NCBI GenBank assembly: GCA_036924085.1
Contig: JAVGWX010000003.1
Coordinates: forward strand, 116,991,264 to 117,055,263
Reading direction: 5' to 3'
Length of the DNA: 64,000 nt
Origin: Ariolimax columbianus
Taxonomy: Eukaryota > Mollusca > Gastropoda > Stylommatophora > Arionidae
Below are positions 51,915 to 62,400 of the stretch, in pieces (the first letter of the stretch is position 1; every line of letters starts with the position of its first letter). The translations under genes and the position numbers were made by a program. A model generated the notes under the pieces. It was given only the letters and a program-made list of their open reading frames with translations. It was not told the DNA's origin and searched no databases.

Positions 51915-52530
51915 GCTGTGTGGTGCGGCCAGTTGCCAACGAAAGAGGGCTTACATCAGTGCACCAATTACCGGAGAATAATATTAGTGTACGTTCCTGG
52001 AAAAATATCAAACAAGATCGCGCTCGCAAGATTGAATAAGTTAATTTATCCCCTGTTAAGATACGAACAGGCAGGTCTTCGTCAAATATGGACCAGAACT
52101 GACCTTATTACTACGCAGAGGATAATATCTGACAAACTGCGAATTTGAACTCACCACTTGATGTCGAATTCTTAGATAATGAAAAGGAGATTGACAGTAG
52201 AGACAGAGAGGCGCTCGGGACATTCGTTTCGGCGTTATGGAGGTAAACTGGTTCAATAACATTTAAAAAAACACGTATTCGGACAGGCATTGTCTGATTC
52301 TTCGTGAGGGTCAGAATTTCGAGACATTTAAGATTAAGTCTGGTGTGCGCCAGGAGTGTCTCCTGGAGTGTCTCCTGCTTCCGTTTCTACTTGTTAGATA
52401 TTGACTGGATTATGTGGCAAAACACTTCATACTACGAAAATGGCATTCATTTGACACTTGACGAAACAGCTTGATGATCTGGCTTGATTCTTCTGTGCCT
52501 AGCCGTTATCATCTATGTTCACAAATTAAT
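51915..52530 (+). mobile_element. LINE RT fragment
   Basis: The translation reads LPTKEGLHQCTNYRRIILV, VPGKISNKIALARL and LLRYEQAGLRQIWTRTDLIT, then in shifted frames FKIKSGVRQECLLE, LFLLDIDWIMWQNTSYYENG and LDDLA. These are the NWRGI, VPGKI, QAGFR, GVRQGC and IDWI blocks of a non-LTR RT up to the catalytic region. Many frameshifts. Confidence 0.83.
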
Positions 52531-53349
52531 ATTTGAGATATCCAATCAATTGCGTATTCACACGCATTAAAAAAAGACTTCTTTTGTATACATAATGCTC
52601 CAAGCTTCAGTGCTATTGTGTTGGGGATTGCATGTAAACAGGATGTGGACTCTTACATCAATCCTGCTAGTTATATAGTAAATGGAAATGTGATCATCAA
52701 CGTTTTGTTTATTTGCCTTGTAACCTGGGGTGCATCGAAGACTTCGGTGAAGGTATTTCAAACTTGCCTTAATGTATATCTACAATCACATAGAATGTTT
52801 CAAATGGTATGCTAATGTCACTAATGTGGATCTATGACGGAGAACCGAACCGACTCCAATGGCACTTGAGTCGATGAGAGAGTGATTTTGTTGAGTCGGA
52901 CACACATTACAGAACTCCGGTAATAGTTTTACCAGAAAGGTCCGGTTCTGGATTCAACAGGACAGATGACATGGGGGTAGACCTAGGCACACATGCAGAA
53001 GTGAGCGTGTGACCAATTTGAAACAAAGAAAATCATGGCCAGAGCTTGAACGGTTGGCACAAGATAGACAGACGTGGAGCATTTTTGTTGAAAAATTATG
53101 CAGCACAGGGAAATTCTACATGCACTGCATACGGAGATGAGAGGTTCTGATCAATGAATTTGTTACTTAGTAGTAATACATTTTCTAGACGATATACTAG
53201 CCAACCCGAACCCAATCTGCATCATTTGCTTATTACGACATGTCTGACATGTCACAGTTTTATTAATCTCTGCTGCGCTTTCAAACACCAGTAAACCATG
53301 GACGGCTTCGGCTTCGATCAATAAATCAAAACCCTTCAATTTCCTGCTA
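52531..53349 (+). other. No gene; probable LINE 3' tail at 52,995-53,110
   Basis: Most of this has no recognisable content. At 52,995-53,110 the frame SWPELERLAQDRQTWSIFVE then KLCST resembles the W.(E/D)LE.LA.DR..WR.F...LCS tail of LINE RTs, so it may belong to the element at 51,915 after a deletion. Confidence 0.5.
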
Positions 53350-53972
53350 AGCACAGGTCCTCATCAAATACTCACTGAGTCTTTCCATAACGGGCCATAT
53401 GTCGTCAACAAATACTCACCAAGTCTTCCTATCACGGGCCATATGTCGTCAACAAATACTCACCAAGTCTTCCCATCACGGGCCATATGTTGTCAACAAA
53501 TACTCACCAAGTCTTCCCATCACGGGCCATATATCGTCAACAAATACTCACTGAGTCTTCCCATAACGGGCAATATGTCGTCAACAAATACTCACCAAGT
53601 CTTCCCATCACGGGCCATATATCGTCAACAAATACTCACTGAGTCTTCCCATAACGGGCAATATGTCGTCAACAAATACTCACCAAGTCTTCCCATCACA
53701 GGCCATATATCGTCAACAAATACTCACTGAGTCTTCCTATAACGGGCAATATGTCGTCAACAAATACTCACCAAGTCTTCCCATCACAGGCCATATATCG
53801 TCAACAAATACTCACTGAGTCTTCCTATAACGGGCCTATGTCGTCAACAAATACTCACTGAGTCTTCCCATCACGGGCCATATGCTCTCAACAAATACTC
53901 AAGCAGTCCTCGTATAATGGGCCATATGTCGTCAACAAATACTCACCCAGTCCTCGTATCACGGGACATATG
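53350..53972. repeat. Minisatellite, 44-bp unit, about 14 copies with dimeric order
   Basis: The core CGTCAACAAATACTCAC is followed by (CAA/TGA)GTCTTCC and (AT/TA)(C/A)ACGGGC(C/A)ATA. CCAAGTC and CTGAGTC variants alternate over part of the array, giving an 88-bp dimer. ORFs over it are artefacts. Confidence 0.95.
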
Positions 53973-54269
53973 TTCCAGCCCCTCCCCCTCCCTCTCAATC
54001 ATGTCTTTCCTGCGGTTTTCTGGTTTTCATTTACATCTCTTCTCCATGAGTATTTAAGTCTGCTCCTACTTCACTTGCCCTGAGGATACCAGAAAAGTTA
54101 CTGCCTTGTAATGAAACCAGATGGTTACCGTAATGTGTGCCATATCCATCGCCTGCGTCTTCTCTTTACGTCCAGTCCCACTGGCATATGTCCTGTTCTT
54201 TCCCACAGTTCTATTTTATTGATTTCATTACAATTTTATTTCTCTTATCCTGCGCCATCATTCATTAAT

Positions 54270-54545
54270 AAAAGCTTGGATCTTTTTAGTTGTACTTTTC
54301 TTTATTCGCCACATCACAGAGCCATGAAATAGGGCGGACTTGACATTGGAATTGACGATCTTTATTTTTGAGGTGAACTTAATGTCTTTCGATTTCCACA
54401 AATTCCCTAAGGCAATAAAAGTTCCTCTCGCCTTTTGTATTCTTTGTGATATCGGTAACAGTACTTCAGACCTTGTTGATATTGTTGTTCAATTTGGGAA
54501 TATTGGTCAATTCATAAAGTCAGAAGATTTGATGATAATCTATCA
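54270..54545 (-). mobile_element. LINE RT C-terminal fragment
   Basis: The minus strand reads STRSEVLLPISQRIQKARGT, FIALGNLWKSKDIKFTSKIK, IVNSNVKSALFHGSVMWRIK, the RI.KARG.F..L...W.SK.I...TK...NSNVKS.LLYG...WR block of non-LTR RTs. It is open in one frame over about 80 residues. Confidence 0.82.
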
Positions 54546-55554
54546 AGCAATTCTGAAATGTTTATTCCATAAAGAAGGATTTAGGACATACTTATTTATT
54601 ATTACTGACTTGTACAGGAATTGCATTTTGTTGTTGTTGCTATTTGTCACTCATAAATTACTAGTGATTGTGTGACATTTTCTGAAATACAGTTAATGAC
54701 AGTTGATGTTTGTTATGGCGATTACTGGCTGAACATCGTATTGCTATTATTATCTGACGTGGGCGCTATTTAGCGCAGTGTCTATGGAAACTCATTTTAA
54801 TATGTTTTTCTTCTTGCTTAGAAATTTGGCTTCATATTTTACTTAAATTGTATAGGTATATTAAAAAAGAAAAAAATGCGAGATTAAATAAAGAAATAGA
54901 ACATAAAATCAAAATGAGAAATAGAGAAAGCAGAGAAGAAAGATAAAGAAATGCAGAACCAAATAAAAACTGCGTTAGAATTGCAAGGTTCTTGAAAGCT
55001 CTAAGAATAATTAATATTTGCAACAACGCGACAAAACCACGTAAGTGCCAAAGCAGAACCTCATACCTGTGTTCTGCTTACGAGCTGGGCAGATAGAACA
55101 TTGGATTCTAAAAGTTTAGATACGCCTCAACACATCATTTGAGTATTTGCATATATTGTATTGAATAAAATTCATCAAAATAATTTGAAAAAGTGATGTT
55201 AAATTAAACGAAGTGCGTGTTTATAAGGAATGAAAGGTGAAGAACAGATAGTATTTTAGAGTGTTTCCTCAATATTTATACAATTAAAAATAAGGGTGGC
55301 TAAAAGTGTAAAAGATATAAATAAGTTTTGTCAAATACTTAACTAGGACGTAAATAGAAACGATATTTAAGTTACGACCTAAAATCCGTTGTCGGGGACA
55401 GCAACAACACAAATGTGAGTTAACAAATCAGAGAGCAATACATGAAAAAATATAACAATTTGTTAGCCAATAATTGTGTTGTTAGATGTCTCTGATGAAG
55501 GCCTTTAAGTAGTAACGAATGTTTCGTTTCTGTCCCCGTCCTAGCGCAGTGTCT
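54546..55554. other. No feature recognised
   Basis: AT-rich sequence with A-rich stretches. No genes or repeats recognised. Confidence 0.5.
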
Positions 55555-56275
55555 GATCATGCAAAGATGGCGCCATAACTGGCTGCGAGTCTACATTTCT
55601 CTACTGTTTTAGATCATTATGGATGCCGCCAGACCACGGATTTGCCTGGAATTCACACTAGTCGACGACTTACACTTGTTTTCACAGAAACGTGGAGTTG
55701 TTTTCCGTCTGGACTTGTTATTTCGTTCTTATTTTGTGACTTCTTCCATCCGTTTATCCTGGTCTGGACGCCGGCTGAATTGCGCTACGCTTATACCTGT
55801 GTCGTATTTCACGGGTTAGTTCTGCCGGTTCACCTTCACGAATATGGCGTGTGGGAATTTTAAATGCTACTATGATGAGCTGAATACAGCTGGGGAGAGA
55901 TGCCAGAGTCACTCACATGCTGAGTGTTGTCCATACGACCTCTTGTGGTTATCGAAAATGCACGACAAACTGCCTTAGATGCCGTCCAACCTTTCTACCC
56001 TGCGGGTTACATGTTTACGGAAAGGCTTCGGTGGTTATCCTGAGGCAAAATCTGCATCCTATGCTATCTCCAGTCGTCTCGATGAATGTCTTGCCACTGG
56101 CAAAAGGTAGCTTAGACTCTGTGAGTGAGGTTGACAAAAGGCGCAGTTTCTTCCTCACTTTAATCCAAATCTCCGCGCAAGTCACCCATTTCAGCGGACA
56201 CAGCAAGTGATACGACTGTCCACACGGCTGAACAAAGAGAGTGGTCTTCATCACTTGTGATGGACAACTATGTTT
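55555..56275 (+). mobile_element. Repeat X, copy 1, with leader and decayed coding region
   Basis: It begins near GATGGCGCCATAACTGGC (55,569) and matches the minus-strand copy at 10,519-11,590. From ATG 55,844 the frame reads MACGNFKCYYDELNTAGERC, QSHSHAECCPYDLLWLSKMH and DKLP, then a stop or shift, then RKGFGGYPEAKSASYAISSR and LDECLATGKR. Another frame gives TAEQREWSSSLVMDN. Cysteine pairs near the start resemble a small metal-binding motif, but this is weak. It has a higher GC content than its neighbours. It could be the 5' region plus ORF1 of a LINE. No known family was recognised. Confidence 0.72.
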
Positions 56276-57065
56276 TTTACACAATATTTGTACAGAAATC
56301 GTTTGAACAAATATTCGAGCGTCGGTATTTAAACTCTTAGAATATGGAAAATGTGAAAGCATAGATTGAAGATCCCTCCAGAAGAAAAGTGCTGAACGTA
56401 TTCATTTAGATAGATTCATGTTAATACCATTAAGAACAAAACACTCAGAGGGTGTAAACATTCTGTATAGTATATATTATCTCTAACGAATGATTGCTCC
56501 AAAGCACATGTTCTCTTCTGATTTCATTCGTTTAATTTATTACGAAACTAGCAAGCTATTTGCAGAGACTGCCGTGACAGATACTGGTCACAGAAACCAA
56601 ATGTGTAATATGTGACAGTTCTACCACATTTCTCCTCAATCAGTTATTCTTTCCACACAATAACATAGAAACAACTCAAACTTCTTCTCTCAATATAAAA
56701 GCACAAGGTAATTCATTTATTGCATAATCCAATCATTTAGAATATTATCTACTAATCTATCTATGACTATTCTATAATGAAATCTTAAAGCACTAGCTTA
56801 ATGTATCTCCGGAACTAAACTCAGATTATGTCTTCTATCTTCTTTTATTTTTACAATTTCAACTATAATTAAATTATCTAATCTCTTAACTCTTGTGATC
56901 CTTCGTCGTAGTGTAGCTGACTGGTCTCTGAAAGTCTGCAGCTTCGCTAATCTCAAAACTTCCCTACCACACAAACAGGATTCTTAACCTTTGGGTCGAG
57001 CTCCCTGGTATCCATGGTACACCCGTTTCTGAGATGACGTGCCACCTGAAGTTTCAGGTTACAAT
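56276..57065. other. No feature recognised
   Basis: AT-rich sequence. No coding similarity or repeats seen. Confidence 0.5.
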
Positions 57066-58310
57066 CTACAGACTCTGACTTTCGGTAAATGGATCCCAGG
57101 TGTGGGTCCTCATCATATTGACTCGGACTTCGAGAATTTCTTCTTCTTCTTCTTCTGCGTACGCAGTCAGACAGTAACCATTATTTTTTCGAAAAAAAGC
57201 GGCGGTCATCCTGAGGCTGTCGCCACTGCCATAGAGCGTGCCTTGCAGTTCCACTGGTAATGGCCACATCTGCTCTCTCTGATCCTCGTATGTCGGGCAG
57301 GTCTGCAGTAGATGTTCAGCGGTCAATTTACCAGTACCGCACGGGCATTCGTCGGTACACCCTATCTTCAATTTGTTGAATAGGTGGTACCTCAGTCTAT
57401 TGTGGCCAGTGCGAAGTCTGAAGACGACGACCTGCTCTCTTCGGTTCAACTGGTAATAGGCATCGTTTTTGGTGTAACCAGTATCTTCGGTTTCCCATTT
57501 GGTCAAGTATCTGGCTTTGAAAAGCCGTTTTGACTCTTCGTACGTCATACTAGTATCTGTTTGTGGTAGTCTTGCACCTTCTTTTGCCAGTCTGTCTGCC
57601 TCCTCGTTGCCTTGGATGTTGCAGTGTGATGGGACCCACTGTACCACTACCCTTTTTGATGCGGACTGCTGGCACAGTTTGCAGAGTGCTGCTCTTAAGT
57701 CATTAAGCTCAGTATTTTTCTGGCTTTTTAGCGCTGTGAATTCGGCGAGAGCATCTGTAAGCAGGACTATATGGCTATCATTTTCACTGTGTGTCACCAT
57801 TTCTTCCACTGCCGCCCTCAGTGCCTCTGCCTCCGCTCTGAAATTGCTTGTGTACTTACCAGTAGCGAATGACAGTGTTATTTGTCTGCAGTTTGGTAGG
57901 TTCAGGAATGCTCCTGCCCCTCCGTTCTGTGTAGTATTTGTTACAGAACCGTCGGTGTATGCATGGGTCCAGTCCATGCTTGGGTAGCTTTTGGTTATGA
58001 AGCTTAGGGTAGTATCTCTTCTTTCTTTTTCAGTCTGGCAGTTTTTGTTTGCAATACCTGGTATATTTTCTACCACCTCTGGAAATATATCCTGCCTCCA
58101 GGTAGGTTTTCGTACAGTAGTGATGGGTTTTGGTGTTGTTAGTGCGTTTATGGGATCTTCGTGCATCTTTGCTTTGGCTATTTCTGCAAAGTTTCTCCGC
58201 TTTAGTTTCCCATTTCCCAAATTGTTTAGTCTCTGGTGCATTGGATGGTCGGTCAGTCTTCGGAGTTTCTCTGACTGCAGCTGGGCTCTGCAGTCTCTTC
58301 TATCAGTCAT
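57066..58310 (-). CDS. LINE ORF2 C-terminal part: RNase H domain plus zinc-finger-like tail (414 codons)
   Basis: An uninterrupted 414-codon frame holds a complete RNase H domain: AYTDGSVTN with D120, SNFRAEAEAL with E160/E162, VLLTDALAEF with D186, and VPSHCNIQGNEEADRLAKEG with H229 and D239. A CTDECPCGTGKLTAEHLLQT motif follows, with C318, C322, C324, H333 and C338. The RT core is absent, so the copy is 5' truncated. The open frame runs through the (GAA)n tail (EEEEEE near residue 387) into flanking tandem repeat, so the last ~25 residues are host sequence. RNase H in non-LTR elements indicates the I/Jockey/R1 group. A decayed copy is at 50,053-50,400 and a related one at 61,909-62,285. It is one of the best preserved element coding regions here. 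Confidence 0.92.
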   Translation of the reverse strand: MTDRRDCRAQLQSEKLRRLTDHPMHQRLNNLGNGKLKRRNFAEIAKAKMHEDPINALTTPKPITTVRKPTWRQDIFPEVVENIPGIANKNCQTEKERRDTTLSFITKSYPSMDWTHAYTDGSVTNTTQNGGAGAFLNLPNCRQITLSFATGKYTSNFRAEAEALRAAVEEMVTHSENDSHIVLLTDALAEFTALKSQKNTELNDLRAALCKLCQQSASKRVVVQWVPSHCNIQGNEEADRLAKEGARLPQTDTSMTYEESKRLFKARYLTKWETEDTGYTKNDAYYQLNRREQVVVFRLRTGHNRLRYHLFNKLKIGCTDECPCGTGKLTAEHLLQTCPTYEDQREQMWPLPVELQGTLYGSGDSLRMTAAFFRKNNGYCLTAYAEEEEEEILEVRVNMMRTHTWDPFTESQSL

Positions 58311-58505
58311 GGATTGCAGTTTTGTAATCTTTTCAAGTTTTGATACACTTCATTGACTCGGACTTCAAACATTGGATCCCAAGTGTTTGGCTACACCTCA
58401 TTGACTGACTCGGACTTCAAACATTGGATCCCAAGTGTTTGGCTACACCTCATTGACTCGGACTTCGGGAATTAGATCAAAGATGTGGGGCTACACCCTA
58501 TTGAC
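57070..58505. repeat. About 48-bp tandem repeat split by the RNase H LINE
   Basis: Three units at 58,351-58,505 share CATTGACTCGGACTTCAAAC and a GGCTACACCT end. One further unit at 57,070-57,136, on the far side of the LINE, has TGACTTTCGGTAAATGGATC and ATTGACTCGGACTTC. The LINE (about 57,137-58,350) is therefore inserted in this array. ATTGACTCGGACTTC at 57,118-57,132 and 58,352-58,366 may be the TSD or simply two array units. Confidence 0.85.
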
Positions 58506-59467
58506 TCTCAGAAGTAGCTGGGGTTGGTTAGTTCAATGCCTATGAAACTCACAGTGGATAACCTCATGCACAGCTCTGCCTTAAATCCCTCTTGCTTCGG
58601 GTTTTATCACATTTCTATTTTTACTAAATCTCGCCTTTTACTCATCTTGTTCCAACATGGCCGTGTGTCACAAAGTCTTTGTCGTATTTTTGTTGACCAG
58701 CTAGTAGCTCGTTTCACCGGTTGGCCGCTCCGTCCTGTCCGTTCGGCAACTTCTCAGGGACATCTTGTCTCCCTTTCAATCTCCCTGTGACAACTTGTCA
58801 CCAAGCCACAGGCAGTTCAAAATCCATATCCCTATTTCCTGTGTCTTTTAGCAACTATGGCAATGGGCGTACTCACATCTCTACCAACTTCTTTCCATAA
58901 CAACTAGACTCTACAATAGTAGCGTTATGCTCTTCCCCTCCCCAGGAGTGACTTTACCCCAACATTTTGAACACTCGTTTAACCCTTGTGAGATTCCTCT
59001 TTACAACTATCACACAAAACCACTAAAGTAAAACTTACTATATCCCTTTTCACTGTCCTGATTATCTAACACAAATAAATACAGTCGGACTTTGTCAAAT
59101 GCACGACATGCATGAACTCTGAACTCTTTCTCACCTGGGCTAAAATCTGCTACCATTGTCTCAGTTAAGGTTTGCCTTTCAGTGGCCAAAATGTAAGTTA
59201 TCTTCCCTTTTTAAGCGTTCAGAAGGACTCTGTATGTAACTGAGACGAAAATAGGATCACTGTCGTACTACGAATATGTAATACAAGACAGTCTAACCCG
59301 GTTAGAGTAGAAGCCTCCTTAACTCATGGCTTTTTGTATTCATTTCTCCATTCACACCCAAGAAAAGTCTGTTGTTCGTGTATTAGTCTTCTCGGTTTGA
59401 TTAAAAGTTATGGAAACAATGCAACACAGGAATAAAAAGGGAATTACTTTTTGTAACTGGAGATCAG
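58506..59467. other. No feature recognised
   Basis: Mixed sequence. ORFs at 58,524-58,790 have no recognisable domain. Confidence 0.5.
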
Positions 59468-59757
59468 AAATGAAAAAAGAAGGATAAAATTAATGAAAAA
59501 GATAAAGAACAGAAGCAGAAGAAGACGAATGGAATTAGGGAAAAGAGAAGATGAAGATAAAAAAGATGAAGAAGAAGGAGAAGAAAGAAAGATAATAAGA
59601 AGAAGCAGGGGAAAAGTAGAAGAAGGCGAAGAAAAGGAGAAGTAGAAGAAGAAAAAGTGAAAGAAAAAGGAAACAAGAAGAACATGAACATGTAGAAACT
59701 AAGAAGTAGAGGACGAAGAAGAGGAAGAGGTCGAAGAAGAAAACGTGTTCTCTCAAA
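59468..59757 (+). repeat. Polypurine (GA-rich) tract, about 290 bases
   Basis: Nearly all bases are A or G on the plus strand (GAAGAAGAAGGAGAAG and similar), with scattered C and T. The minus-strand leucine/phenylalanine-rich ORFs are composition artefacts. Such tracts can form triplex DNA or stall replication. Confidence 0.9.
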
Positions 59758-60231
59758 ACTGGCAAGTATATCGCAAAGGAATGTTCTGGAAACTCCAATG
59801 CCAAACTCTGAACATGGTTTGGCTCGGAACATATTTTGAGCAAGCAATTCAGGAATGAGAATGGGCGAGTAATATATTCGGAATTTTCTGAACATATTAA
59901 ACCTGCCATGTAACTTATTCGACTGTCAAGTGGAAGAATTTTACCGTGTCTTCCTAACTGAAGTCATTCACTTATCCTGACTGCAGAGGCGTTCACTCGA
60001 AGCTAACATGTCTGGACTGGGCGGTTATTGGGTTATGTTTGAGTGTCAAGACAAAGTGATTGGTAGATGGGGTAACGGGCTGAATGACAAGCAACACACA
60101 TAATATAGTCTAGGTTAAAGGGAAAGTGGACAGCGTAGAAATGGGATTAATTTATTTCTAGATTCAAAATAAGTTAATTAATACTTTTAACGTTCAAGTG
60201 TTGATTTCATTGAGAACAGTGATTATTCTCA
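59758..60231. other. No feature recognised
   Basis: No repeats or coding similarity seen. Confidence 0.5.
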
Positions 60232-60345
60232 TCGTTTGATCAGCAGAATTGTTGAGCACTTACTTTTTAAACTAGATGTCTGGTGTTCAACTCCCGCTAT
60301 CGATACGCTTCTGTCAACTAAACAGTAAATTTATACTAGGCTGTT
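60232..60345 (+). mobile_element. SINE-like family H, copy 2 (tRNA-related head)
   Basis: TTGTTGAGCACTTACTTTTT (box A region) and GGTGTTCAACTCCCGCTAT (box B region) are followed by ATCGATACGCTTCTGTCAAC, as in copy 1 at 48,695. No tail or TSD was identified. Confidence 0.58.
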
Positions 60346-60824
60346 GTCAGGGAATTAAAGGAACGAAACTGGCCACTACATCTAATAAGGTGTGCCTCAT
60401 ACAGTGAACTCTTTAACACATAATTGCCGAAATCAGAGTTTCATTAGGATTAATCTGGTATTTTATTATGGCAGTTGTACTAGGTTTCATTGCAATTTTA
60501 TATCGTCTACATTTCAATGCGTATAAGAAATAACATGCATTGGCACAACAGTTATCGTGGATATATGTATGTACATAGCTGTAGTAGTAGTACTAAGACC
60601 GTCAGTCGATTTCGATTCCTAGATGGTGGATGTGTTTACCATCGGTCTTTTGACTTGGATTAAAAACATAAATATGTATCGTTTTTTGTGACTATAGTTA
60701 CCAAACTTACCCATGAAAATGTTATAAACATCATCATTAATCTTATAGTGTCATAAAATAATAAATAACCAGTCATGCGACCTGTAAATTGACCGTTTTG
60801 ACGTGAAAACTAAACAAGCCTAAA
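60346..60824. other. No feature recognised
   Basis: AT-rich sequence, nothing recognised. Confidence 0.5.
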
Positions 60825-61740
60825 AAACTGCTATTGTAAAAACTGTTGACCCACTGTCTGTGAGATACCTGTTCATGGGAAAGGCTTCGGGAGTAAACCC
60901 TAAGAAAAAATCCCTAACTGGTGTCCCTTTTGCTGATGATATTGATGTATTGGCAGGCACAGAAAGGGAACTCCAGGAGTTGATTGGTAGCTTGGATAGA
61001 GCGTCCTTGAGTTTTGGTATGTAAATAAATGCTGATAAAACAAAGCTCATGACCAATAACATAGCAGGGTTTAAATCTGTAATAGAGGCAAATGGCAAAT
61101 GAACTTGACATGGTAAAACGTTTCAAATATATGGGATCATTGATCAGTGAAGAGGGATCGAAGCCAGAAGTAATTGCAAGAATGGCACAAACAACAGCGG
61201 CGCTGACTCGGCTGAAACCTATATGGCAAGAGAAGCGGCTCGCCCTCAGCATAAAAGTTAGACTAATGCGCTTTCTGGTGCTATCAATATTTCTGTATGC
61301 CTGCGAAACTGGACAATTACAGCAGATATACAGGGCAGAATACATGCAGTGGAAATGAGGTACTATAGAATACTCCTAAATGTTACATATAAAGATCGTG
61401 TCACGAACGCAGAAATCCGTCACAGTGTTGAAGACGCTATTGGTCCTTTTGAAGATCTGTTCACAGCTATAAAAAGACGAAAGATGGCCTAGTGCGGGCA
61501 CGTCGCGAGGTGCAACGGAATTACCAACTCGATACTCTTTGGTTCCGTACCGGGACAGATAGGGCGAGGACGTCCAAGGAAGAGATGGGTGGACAACATC
61601 ACTGAGTGGTCAGGCCTTCGTCCCGGTGAGATACGACAGGCAGCGACAGACAGAGAGGGATGGCGTGAGATTTTGGTAGTGTCTTTATGTGTGCCCCAAC
61701 GACCTGATGGGTTACGGGATGAGCTGAACTGGTGTCCCTA
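60825..61740 (+). mobile_element. LINE RT, catalytic box to C terminus
   Basis: SLTGVPFADDIDVLAGTERE and LQELIGSLDRAS give the FADD box (aspartates intact), then INADKTKLMT. After a frameshift come MVKRFKYMGSLISEEGSKPE, VIARMAQTTAALTRLKPIWQ, VRLMRFLVLSIFLYACETG, and then broken frames of the CRKL...GRGRPRKRW...EWSGL region to VCPNDLMG. The family matches 47,835-48,262. The tail CTGACCTGA is lost in this copy (GATGAGCTGAACTGG). The 5' half is missing. Confidence 0.9.
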
Positions 61741-61908
61741 AGGCAGTCTAGTGGTGGATCCATAGCTATTCTGTAAACTCCTGCGATATAGTGGATTCCA
61801 GTCTGTATCAATTAGTTACGTGGAGAGGGTGAGACCTGCTGCACGGGCAACAGCTTGTTCTCCATTTGAAGAATGCTTAAGCTTTTGACCTGGATAGATA
61901 TAATATAT

Positions 61909-62285
61909 ATCTTCTTCTTCTTATTTGCGTTCGGTTTCGTGTGCTCGTTTTATGCCACCAGATGGGCTGCCTCCATGAATTGACACGTCAGTCGCAGGTC
62001 CTCAATGGTTCCCCACAGTTTGCCTTGTATGTATCTCTCCTCTGGCCAGGTCTTCTCACGGGAGTCTTCGTGCAATGAACATGTTTGCAGGATGTGTTCT
62101 GGAGTCTGGGATCCTCTCTGACATGTGCATTGTGCAGTCTGTGCTGCTTTCATTTTATGCATATGAGCATTTAGTCTGCAATTACCTGTTCTGAGGCGAA
62201 ACATTGTGGTATACTGTTTCCTATTCAGTCTATTGATTGGGTCATGTGGGTATTTCTTGTTTGTTCTCTCTACCACTGTTGTTAT
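61909..62285 (-). mobile_element. RNase H LINE 3' fragment, related family
   Basis: The minus-strand frame INRLNRKQYTTMFRLRTGNC, RLNAHMHKMKAAQTAQCTCQ and RGSQTPEHILQTCSLHEDSR has the FRLRTG and C.C...T.EH.LQ.C pattern of the 57 kb LINE but a different sequence. The 3' end is a GAAGAAGAAG run at 61,909-61,921. ATATAATA near both ends may be a weak TSD. The RNase H domain itself is truncated away. Confidence 0.87.
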
Positions 62286-62400
62286 ATAATACACACATAT
62301 ATATATATATATATATAATACATAAATGCATACGTGCGTGCATACATACATGCATACACATATATAAATATGTACTAAAACACACACACACACATACAAA
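62285..62400. repeat. TA/CA compound microsatellite
   Basis: ACACACATATATATATATA followed by CATACATGCATACA and CACACACACACA runs, adjacent to the truncated LINE end. Confidence 0.9.

Noticed and set aside
53350..53972. Regular spaced repeats resembling a CRISPR array
   Set aside because: There are no unique spacers; whole 44-bp units repeat with small variants. The sequence context is eukaryotic and no cas-like genes are present. The same applies to the other arrays.
57499..58356. 162- and 121-codon plus-strand ORFs
   Set aside because: They are shadows of the RNase H LINE on the minus strand.
59464..59909. Leucine/phenylalanine-rich ORFs that look like membrane proteins
   Set aside because: They are translations of the pyrimidine strand of the polypurine tract.
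61745..61870. Similarity of GCACGGGCAACAGC here to the CCCGGGCAACAGTC stretch near 31,185
   Set aside because: The match is only about 20 bp and does not extend, so I did not call a repeat family.
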